Below are positions 27,277-33,750 of a DNA stretch of 64,000 nucleotides, in pieces; the stretch's first letter is position 1; every line of letters starts with the position of its first letter. The notes under the pieces were generated by a model, which ran no database searches, was not told where the DNA came from, and was given only the letters and a program-made list of their open reading frames with translations. Position numbers and translations under genes: made by a program. The stretch covers positions 1-64,000 of the forward strand of contig NZ_JADPIB010000005.1 in assembly GCF_015767265.1 (NCBI RefSeq). The letters run 5' to 3'. The stretch comes from Aureivirga marina (GTDB lineage Bacteria > Bacteroidota > Bacteroidia > Flavobacteriales > Flavobacteriaceae).

Positions 27277-30200
27277 TTAGATTAATTTAAAGTTTGAAAC
27301 TGAATTTTCATCTACTAAAGCCATTTTTGTCAATTGTAAAATCGCCCATTCCGCATCTTTTTTATCTTTTCCATTTGCTAATTCTAACAACATATCCGCA
27401 TCTAAATCTGAAGAAGATTCTAAACGATTTTTCACTAATTCTTTCGTTTTTCTTCCCATATTTTTTTGACGCATCACTTGTTTATCAAAAGTTTTTGCAA
27501 ATTTCATTGGTGTATTTTCTTCTGCTTCTAACATTGCTTCCGCAACTTTTTGCTGAATAAATACATCTGGATGCTCTGCCAAACAATCCAATAAATTCGA
27601 CTCTGAATAATCTAAAGTTTCTTTACGATTTTCTACCATCGCAAAACCTCTTTCACGAACTTCTAAATTCGGACTATCACATAATGCCAAAATCGTATGA
27701 ACTTCATTTGGACTATTAGGTTTTACACTTTCAAAAAGTTCCATTGTAAAATCTAAAACTTCTGGAATTCCACTTTCTGCTAAACGCAATAATAAATTAA
27801 TCTCCGGTTGTTCTTCACGCATAAGTTCATATCCGTAACTTCTAATTTTTGGAGATTTATGAATAGTTATTTTAAATAATGTATTTTCATTTCTTTGAAT
27901 AAAAGCTTTATTCTTTTGAATCCATTTTACTTGAACAATTTCTAAGAAAGGATTTTTCACCTCTAGAATAAATGAATTTTTCTCTGCATAAAGCAATTCT
28001 AACATTCTTTCATTTTCTAATATTCTATCTGTTTTATATCCTTCTGAAATTCCTTCTTCTGTATAAAATATTTCAAGAATTTTAGACCAAATATTTGTAT
28101 TTTCTGATAATGTTTCAATTCTATTAAAAACATATTCTTCCACTTCTTTCCATGCAGAATCTGTTAAAATACCAAACCAACGAATCCATCTTTCTACAGA
28201 AACTTTTTCAAAAACTTCCGTGATAAAATCAAATCCAAAACTATCAATTAACGGAACAGAATTCTCTTCATTTTTCGCTGCTCTTTCTAATACTCTAATT
28301 AATTCAGATTGGATACTTGATTTCGCTTTATCATAGATTTCGTCTTCTTGTTCCAATATCAATAAAGTCCATTTTTTAAATTCTTCTTTATGATTACCTG
28401 TAAGATTTGAAACGATATGTTCAATGAAAACAGCATTATTTCTTTTCTTTAAAGCAGCTCTTGTATATTTTAAAATAATTGACCAAAGATTTTCTGTATT
28501 ATTCAATAAAACTCCAAAAGATTCTATAATTAAATCAGAAGACCAATAAGCAGACATTTCTCCTACAATATTTTCAAAAACTTTTTTGTTTTCTAATAAA
28601 TTTATAATGAAAGATTCTGTTTTAAAATATGCAATAAAACTAAGCATATCTTCTCCATAATAAATCTTCGCAATTCCACCATTTACAGCTTTTTCATAAA
28701 TAATTTCTTCAAATTCTTTTATAGAAAAGTACAAAGTCTTTAAAGATTCATTCCAACGAACTGATCTTCTTATTCTTTCAAATGATAATAATTTCAATTC
28801 TTTTCTTAAAACAGATATTGCAGCAGGAATCTCTTTTAAATTTTCTAATTTTTCTTGTGAAATTCCTTCATTAGAAATCATATTTAGTATAATACTTCGC
28901 TTAACCATTTCATCCACAAATTGCCAAGTAAACATTTGAATTTCCTTATTTTCATGGAATAAAATAGAAGGTAAAATATTTTCTATTTCTGGCGTAAAAC
29001 TTTGGAATTTAGATTGAAGTATTTTAAAATATTGCTCCCATTGTCCTGTATCTTCCTTCGGAACCAAATCATACCAAAAAGTCAATAGATTTTCTAAAGT
29101 ATCCATCGACATCATGCTAAAAACTTTCGAAACAGATTCCGGATTTCCGTATTTAATAATTAATGAAGAAATTTCCTTTACTTTTTTAAATGATAAAGAA
29201 GTCAGTAAATTCGATTTCTCAATATATTTAATGATATTTTCATCACGTTTCTTCTTTCTTTTACCCGAAAATGCCTCTTTCTTACTTATTATGGTTTTAA
29301 TAAATACTTTGTCAAATTCCTTTTTCTCAGACTTATCTAATTTTGTCGTATAATTCGCAAAAATCCAATTCTGATTTTCAACATTTTCAATTGTAAATGT
29401 TCTTGAAATATTTTCAAAAGAAACTTCTTTTCCCTCTTTTAAAGATTGCATCACTTTATTTTTTGCTGCAATTTTTAAATGATTTGATGGAGAAGCTAAA
29501 CAAATTTTTAATTGTGAATTATTCTCTAAAACCGACTCAAAAGCAATTCCTTTTTCTCTTAAAACAAAATAGAAAAATTCATAAACATACCAAGGATATG
29601 TTGCTGTTGTTGAGAAAAATGTAGAATAATCAAATTCAAAATCTTTCCAAAACTCTAAATTCGGAATTCCCGTTTCATGATTTCTAAAATGCCAAAACTC
29701 AAAAAATACTTTTCCATTTCCATGATTTATATGTTTATAATGTTTTGACTTCCCATATAACACAAAACTCGTCGCAAATTTTAAACTTATTTCATCTAAA
29801 ATTTCACGATCCATCAAATGATAATAAAAATCTCTAGAGGTTTTAAACGATTCTACATTATAAGAATGCGGATAAATCTGACCACCATTTAAAATTGTAT
29901 CAATAAATAATGTTTTCTTAGAAATTTCTGTTTTCTTGATTAATTCCAAAGCTAATTCACAATAAAGTTCCTGATTTTCTGAATTCAAATTTCTTAAAAA
30001 TCGACGAACTCTACGCTTCATATACCAAATCGTTTTATTACTTGGCTGTACTTTTTTAGATGTCATCAAAGACAAATTTTCTATCTGCAAAATCATTGAA
30101 GCTAACATTTTAACTTCCACTGGATTTGCTTCCATCGCTTTGTAAAGGCTCTTAAAATTTCTCCAATGATCTTTTTCTAAAAAACCATCAAAGATGAGAA

Positions 30201-30306
30201 ATTGTTCTAATTTCTCCCTTTCTCTGTCATTTTTCGGAGGGTAAATTTCTTTTAATAAATCCATTTTTTTAGTTTTCAAAAAATCAATTTTAAAATATTT
30301 TCGCAT
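27277..30306 (-). CDS. Large HEAT/ARM-repeat protein of the retron operon
   Basis: 1009 residues, no signal peptide. Dense alpha-helical hairpins run through the whole chain; the last 250 residues show clear HEAT/ARM-type pairs (LLLRLAESGIPEVLDFTMEL, LALCDSPNLEVRERGFAMV, CLAEHPDVFIQQKVAEAML). ATG 30306 is used, but ATG 30264 (MDLLKEIYPPKNDRE) is an equally good start because no ribosome-binding site decides. First gene of the three-gene retron operon. Likely the large scaffold or effector partner of the SWIM protein; no catalytic motif is seen. Confidence 0.75.
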   Translation of the reverse strand: MRKYFKIDFLKTKKMDLLKEIYPPKNDREREKLEQFLIFDGFLEKDHWRNFKSLYKAMEANPVEVKMLASMILQIENLSLMTSKKVQPSNKTIWYMKRRVRRFLRNLNSENQELYCELALELIKKTEISKKTLFIDTILNGGQIYPHSYNVESFKTSRDFYYHLMDREILDEISLKFATSFVLYGKSKHYKHINHGNGKVFFEFWHFRNHETGIPNLEFWKDFEFDYSTFFSTTATYPWYVYEFFYFVLREKGIAFESVLENNSQLKICLASPSNHLKIAAKNKVMQSLKEGKEVSFENISRTFTIENVENQNWIFANYTTKLDKSEKKEFDKVFIKTIISKKEAFSGKRKKKRDENIIKYIEKSNLLTSLSFKKVKEISSLIIKYGNPESVSKVFSMMSMDTLENLLTFWYDLVPKEDTGQWEQYFKILQSKFQSFTPEIENILPSILFHENKEIQMFTWQFVDEMVKRSIILNMISNEGISQEKLENLKEIPAAISVLRKELKLLSFERIRRSVRWNESLKTLYFSIKEFEEIIYEKAVNGGIAKIYYGEDMLSFIAYFKTESFIINLLENKKVFENIVGEMSAYWSSDLIIESFGVLLNNTENLWSIILKYTRAALKKRNNAVFIEHIVSNLTGNHKEEFKKWTLLILEQEDEIYDKAKSSIQSELIRVLERAAKNEENSVPLIDSFGFDFITEVFEKVSVERWIRWFGILTDSAWKEVEEYVFNRIETLSENTNIWSKILEIFYTEEGISEGYKTDRILENERMLELLYAEKNSFILEVKNPFLEIVQVKWIQKNKAFIQRNENTLFKITIHKSPKIRSYGYELMREEQPEINLLLRLAESGIPEVLDFTMELFESVKPNSPNEVHTILALCDSPNLEVRERGFAMVENRKETLDYSESNLLDCLAEHPDVFIQQKVAEAMLEAEENTPMKFAKTFDKQVMRQKNMGRKTKELVKNRLESSSDLDADMLLELANGKDKKDAEWAILQLTKMALVDENSVSNFKLI

Positions 30307-30349
30307 TATATTTTTTTTTGGGCATTCCCCCTTTTCCTCCGCAAAACTT

Positions 30350-30432
30350 CAGAAAATGGGTCGGGCTTTCCGCTATATCTTTTGTTGCAAAACTCCAAGC
30401 AACAAAAGGATGCCGCTGCAATCCCTAATGCA
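30350..30432 (-). repeat. Flavobacterial dispersed repeat with CTTTTGTTGC stem
   Basis: On the minus strand it reads GCATTAGGGATTGCAGCGGC... and later GGAAAGCCCGACCC, with a perfect 10-bp hairpin (30379-30388 with 30399-30408) between. I recall closely similar elements scattered through other Flavobacteriia genomes. Only one copy is seen in this window. It lies in the leader of the retron operon. Confidence 0.55.
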
Positions 30433-30492
30433 TATTTTCAATAAAACAATCTCAGAACAAATGTGTCAAGTTCACACAATAAATTTCTTTCG

Positions 30493-30511
30493 GAATCTGT
30501 AGTGTTAGATT
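30493..30511. other. Small hairpin in the retron operon leader
   Basis: GAATCT and AGATTC form a 6-bp stem with a 7-nt loop. The stretch 30307-30548 otherwise shows no gene and no obvious promoter for the retron operon. Confidence 0.35.
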
Positions 30512-30548
30512 CACCAATGGATATGGAAGTGAAATTCGAATGTTGGTT

Positions 30549-30582
30549 AAAAAAAATGCGACACTTAAAATTGTGTCGCATT
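30549..30582 (-). terminator. Terminator of the retron RNA
   Basis: A perfect 10-bp stem AATGCGACAC/GTGTCGCATT with an 8-nt loop, followed by eight Ts on the minus strand. It lies 16 bases past the a2 element and ends the msr-msd transcript before the protein operon. Confidence 0.88.
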
Positions 30583-30597
30583 TAAATATCTTTTTGA

Positions 30598-30826
30598 ATT
30601 TTGTTACAAAATCTTTCCAAGTACTACCTTCAATCACTGTAGGCGTGACGGGGGTACTATAACGTACTATTGTACCTTAAGGAATGTCAATGAATCTCAG
30701 CATTACAAGGTACAATAGTACGTTATAGTACCTAAGAGTCACGCTGAATGTCATTGACGTGTAGTGATGTAATTAGAACTTTACTCCAACCATGGCGAAA
30801 CACCATAGTATTTATGCTAACAAAAT
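30598..30826 (-). ncRNA. Retron msr-msd RNA
   Basis: Read on the minus strand, the parts come in retron order. a1 ATTTTGTTA is at 30826-30818. It overlaps TTAGC, whose G (30817) is the likely branch guanosine, as in Ec86. An msr hairpin ATGGTG-TTT-CGCCAT (30806-30792) follows, extended by two outer pairs. Then comes the msd: outer stems ATCACT/AGTGAT (30633-30638 with 30763-30768) and GCGTGAC/GTCACGC (30643-30649 with 30738-30744), then a perfect 26-bp stem (30653-30678 with 30707-30732) with a 28-nt loop. Last is a2 TAACAAAAT (30606-30598), fully complementary to a1. A -7 box and a terminator bracket it. It lies about 0.3 kb upstream of the HEAT-SWIM-RT operon on the same strand. Confidence 0.88.
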
Positions 30827-30835
30827 CTCTCATTG

Positions 30836-30843
30836 CAAATATA
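30836..30843 (-). promoter_or_regulatory. -7 box of the retron RNA promoter
   Basis: TATATTTG on the minus strand, an exact TAnnTTTG match. It puts the expected transcript start about 5-10 bases before a1. No good -33 TTG is seen. Confidence 0.6.
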
Positions 30844-31001
30844 CATATTATTTTAACTTTTAAAACGCTTTTTATATATTTTTTTAACAAAATTTCGATT
30901 ATTTTATTTAATTATTTAATAATCAATGATTTAAAAGTTAAAATATTTTTTAATCAAAAATTAAAATCCAATTATATATTAAAAATTCACTTAAAATAAA
31001 T

Positions 31002-31009
31002 TATATTTG
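31002..31009 (+). promoter_or_regulatory. -7 box of the Rrf2 gene; leaderless arrangement
   Basis: TATATTTG ends 3 bases before the ATG at 31013. With Bacteroidota spacing the transcript would start at or next to the A of the start codon. Confidence 0.55.
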
Positions 31010-31012
31010 CAG

Positions 31013-31420
31013 ATGCTTTCGAAGAAAACTAAATATGGACTTAAAGCCTTAGCTTTTATTGCTCGTCAAGAGGAAAATGAACCTGTGCAAATTGCTACGA
31101 TAGCAAAAAGCGAAAACATTTCACATAAATTCCTGGAAAGCATACTTTTAACACTTCGAAAATCAGGTTTTCTCGGTTCAAAAAAAGGAAAAGGCGGAGG
31201 ATATTATTTATTAAAAGAACCTGAAAATATAAAAATGGTTGAAGTCATTCGTGTTTTAGAAGGTCCAATTGCAATGCTTCCTTGTGTTAGTTTAAATTTC
31301 TATGAAAAATGTGATGATTGTCCAGATGAAAATGCTTGTAGTGTTCATAAATTAATGATTCAAGTTCGTGATAATACATTGAAAGTTTTAGAAAACAACA
31401 CGCTTGCAGATTTAACTTAA
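31013..31420 (+). CDS. Rrf2-family transcription regulator
   Basis: 135 residues from ATG 31013. An in-frame TTG at 31007 is part of the -7 box and is not a start. The winged-helix half (MLSKKTKYGLKALAFIARQ, then KSGFLGSKKGKGGGYYL) is classic Rrf2. The effector part carries four cysteines (PCVSLNFYEKCDDCPDENAC), enough to hold an Fe-S cluster, although the spacing is not that of IscR. Rrf2 proteins sense Fe-S, NO, redox or cysteine status. No obvious target operon adjoins it; the divergent retron RNA promoter is only about 160 bp away. Confidence 0.85.
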   Translation: MLSKKTKYGLKALAFIARQEENEPVQIATIAKSENISHKFLESILLTLRKSGFLGSKKGKGGGYYLLKEPENIKMVEVIRVLEGPIAMLPCVSLNFYEKCDDCPDENACSVHKLMIQVRDNTLKVLENNTLADLT

Positions 31421-31436
31421 TTTCTTTTCACAGCAA

Positions 31437-31463
31437 AAGACTTCTGAAATTTTCAAAAGTCTT
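31437..31463 (+). terminator. Terminator after the Rrf2 gene
   Basis: AAGACTT and AAGTCTT pair, continued inward by TGAA/TTCA after one mismatch, followed by a pyrimidine-rich stretch. Confidence 0.55.
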
Positions 31464-31518
31464 CCTCTTCAAATAATTTTGAAGTTCAAAGGATTTAGAA
31501 TTATTTAATTTTTTCTTT

Positions 31519-32805
31519 TTAGCAATTATCTGTTGGTTTATTCAATGGTCCAAAAAGTACTTTTACCGATTCTTTTGCAACTTTTGGTGGCGGTGCTGGC
31601 GTATTAGGATTTTTATCATTTTTTCCTTTGATAACTTTTATCGATTTTGATGTTTTTGGAGGAGGCGGTGGTAAATTTGGTTCTTCATCATTCACGTCCT
31701 TAATTACTTTAATTGATTTTTCATCTAATTTTGGTGGCATTGGTGGAAATTTTGGAAATGCTTCTACCCTTTTTCTTTGTTTTTCTGTCATTAAATTATA
31801 TAAATACTTTAAACGCTCCACATCTTTCTTCTTAATTTTCATCTTAGAAGCTTCCATTTTATTATATTGTTTTGCTAATTTATTGTATTCTTTAATTTCC
31901 TTTTTACTAGCACCTTCATGAAACTCAATTTTTTCTAAATTTTCATCTTTTGAAACTTCTTCTATTGTACTAAAACTTAAAACTAAAATTGCTAAAAGTG
32001 GAAGAATTAATAAGTTTCTAAACCATTTTTTTCTTTTGGATGTTGTTGTTTTCATAATCAAAAACCTTTTTTTAATAAGTGAATAATTTATTGAATTTGC
32101 CAAATTTGGCGTTGTTAATTTCGTAGAAAAGGTTAACAGAATTTCTTGATAATGACTTGTTTTGATTCCTTGTGAAAGCACAGCTTCATCAGCTAAAAAT
32201 TCATGATTTAATCGAATACTTTTTTTAACAAAATAGAGCAAAGGATGAAACCAGAATAAAATTTGAAACAATTCAATAAAAAGAATATCTAAACTATGTT
32301 TTTGTTTAGCATGTATTTGCTCATGAAGTATTACTTCTTTAGGAATTTTATTCGTTTTAAAATCATCTTTATTCAGAAAAATATAATTTAAAAAAGTATG
32401 AGGAATTATATTTTCTTGAAGTAAAACATGAATAAAATCTCTTTCTTTTTCTTTCGGATTTCTTTCAATTTTTAATATAATTGAAATCAAATTCTTCCCA
32501 AATCTTAAACTAAAAAATACTACTCCAAGAAAATATATTATCCAAAACATTTTTAGAAACAAATCCATATAAGAGAAACTTTGATCTAAAATTATATTTT
32601 CTGGAATATAATTAGAATTTATATTTTCCGTACCATTCACATAAACAGTAAACGTAATTAATGGAATTATAATAGATAGAATTAAAATTCCTATTAAATA
32701 AAAACGCTTAAAAACATGCATTTTTTCTCTTTCTAGAAATAATTTATAGAACAGAAAAAAAGTCAATAAACATGCAGTCGATTTTAGTAAATATTCCCAA
32801 ATCAT
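31519..32805 (-). CDS. M56 (BlaR1/MecR1-like) membrane metallopeptidase
   Basis: 428 residues. Membrane segments are seen at about 1-20, 35-57, 82-101, 172-190 and 262-280. The zinc motif HEQIH at 161-165 and the downstream LNHEFLADEAVL match family M56, whose members sense an outside signal and destroy a BlaI-type repressor. There is no penicillin-binding sensor domain. Instead the tail (about 345-428) has three proline-rich repeats with a KSIKVIK/KESVKVL core and a terminal Cys. It starts 1 bp after blaI in the same transcript. Confidence 0.85.
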   Translation of the reverse strand: MIWEYLLKSTACLLTFFLFYKLFLEREKMHVFKRFYLIGILILSIIIPLITFTVYVNGTENINSNYIPENIILDQSFSYMDLFLKMFWIIYFLGVVFFSLRFGKNLISIILKIERNPKEKERDFIHVLLQENIIPHTFLNYIFLNKDDFKTNKIPKEVILHEQIHAKQKHSLDILFIELFQILFWFHPLLYFVKKSIRLNHEFLADEAVLSQGIKTSHYQEILLTFSTKLTTPNLANSINYSLIKKRFLIMKTTTSKRKKWFRNLLILPLLAILVLSFSTIEEVSKDENLEKIEFHEGASKKEIKEYNKLAKQYNKMEASKMKIKKKDVERLKYLYNLMTEKQRKRVEAFPKFPPMPPKLDEKSIKVIKDVNDEEPNLPPPPPKTSKSIKVIKGKNDKNPNTPAPPPKVAKESVKVLFGPLNKPTDNC

Positions 32806-32806
32806 C

Positions 32807-33172
32807 TTATTTCTTTTTAATTTCTGAATCGATTAAATTTCTTAGATTTTCCAATTCTGATTTTGATAAATTGGTTTCTTTTGTAAAAAAAGAAGCAAAT
32901 TGTGACGCACTATTATCAAAAAAGTTTTTAATCAAATTATTTACATACTTTGAAAAATATTCTTTTTTCTGAATCAGTGGAAAATACTCTCTTGATCTCC
33001 CAACTTGCTCATAATCAATAACTCCTTTATCTTGCATTCGTTTTAATAAAGTAGCAATTGTCGTTTTTGCTGGTTTTGGATCATCATATGATTGAATCAA
33101 ATCTTTCATCAAGCCTTTTTCAAGATTCCATAAATGATTCATTAATTCTTCTTCTGCTTTCGATAATTTCAT
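32807..33172 (-). CDS. BlaI/MecI/CopY-family repressor
   Basis: 121 residues, typical length. The winged helix (AEEELMNHLWNLEKGLMKDL, then KTTIATLLKRMQDKGVIDYE, then REYFPLI) and the C-terminal dimerisation helices fit the family. Family members bind TACA...TGTA dyads until cleaved by their M56 partner. Two such dyads lie 16-61 bp upstream of the start, one covering the gene's own -7 box, so autorepression is expected. Confidence 0.88.
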   Translation of the reverse strand: MKLSKAEEELMNHLWNLEKGLMKDLIQSYDDPKPAKTTIATLLKRMQDKGVIDYEQVGRSREYFPLIQKKEYFSKYVNNLIKNFFDNSASQFASFFTKETNLSKSELENLRNLIDSEIKKK

Positions 33173-33187
33173 ATTTTTTTATTTTTA

Positions 33188-33203
33188 TTCTACAAATATA
33201 GAA
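33188..33203 (-). promoter_or_regulatory. BlaI operator 2 overlapping the -7 box
   Basis: TTCTACAAATATAGAA is an imperfect dyad. On the minus strand it contains TATATTTG (33200-33193), an exact -7 box for blaI. Confidence 0.65.
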
Positions 33204-33217
33204 CAAAAATATTCAAA

Positions 33218-33233
33218 TTCTACATTTGTAGAA
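33218..33233. promoter_or_regulatory. BlaI operator 1, perfect dyad
   Basis: TTCTACATTTGTAGAA is a perfect palindrome carrying TACA/TGTA, the known BlaI/CopY core. Its centre lies 30 bp from that of operator 2. Confidence 0.75.
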
Positions 33234-33264
33234 CAATTTTTCAAAAAAAAGATATTTTGAATGA

Positions 33265-33284
33265 TTCTCTATTATAAAAGAGAA
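33265..33284. promoter_or_regulatory. TTCTCT/AGAGAA dyad between divergent genes
   Basis: A 6-bp inverted repeat with an 8-bp spacer lies upstream of the efflux genes; it could be an operator for them. Confidence 0.35.
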
Positions 33285-33317
33285 CCTATAATTTATTTTA
33301 TTCTAAAAAATAAATAT

Positions 33318-33325
33318 TACCTTTG
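33318..33325 (+). promoter_or_regulatory. -7 box of the metal-efflux genes
   Basis: TACCTTTG matches TAnnTTTG and lies 21 bp before the ATG at 33347. Confidence 0.5.
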
Positions 33326-33346
33326 CAGAAGAACTAAGATTCTGTT

Positions 33347-33664
33347 ATGAATAAAGTATTAGCTGTCATATTAAGTTTATACATGTTTGCCTTGACAACC
33401 TACGAATGTCAAGATACAGTTGATTCTCATACTTCAAAAAATGAAATTTCACAAGTAGAAAATACACATCAACATGACAATCACGAAGGTGATAAATGCT
33501 CTCCTATTTGCGTGTGCGAATGCTGTGGAATCGTTGTTTCTTATCAAAGTATTGATTTTATAGAAATTATTAATCCAGTTATTTCTATTTCAGATAATTT
33601 CCCTGAAATCACTTCACAAGTATTTATTTTTACTACAGATATTGACCAACCTCCGATAGTTTAG
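33347..33664 (+). CDS. Small exported Cys/His-rich protein (DUF6660-like)
   Basis: 105 residues. A signal peptide (LAVILSLYMFALTTYEC) is followed by HQHDNHEGDKCSPICVCECC, a cluster of three histidines and five cysteines that could bind metal. Proteins of this type regularly precede CusA/CzcA pumps in Flavobacteriia. It lies 86 bp upstream of the pump gene, probably in one operon, and may act as a periplasmic metal sensor or buffer (inference). Confidence 0.72.
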   Translation: MNKVLAVILSLYMFALTTYECQDTVDSHTSKNEISQVENTHQHDNHEGDKCSPICVCECCGIVVSYQSIDFIEIINPVISISDNFPEITSQVFIFTTDIDQPPIV

Positions 33665-33750
33665 TTACTAAATTCAATGGATACATATGTCTTTTTCTTA
33701 ATGGAATAAAGACAATTCAACTTATTGTTTATTAACTAAATAAATTTGAT

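Noticed and set aside
30452-30637. Minus-strand open frame of 61 codons
   Set aside because: It covers the retron terminator and a2 and is explained by the RNA locus.
30633-30768. Large inverted repeat as an insertion-sequence end or plain terminator
   Set aside because: Position between a1/msr and a2 and the separate terminator explain it as an msd.
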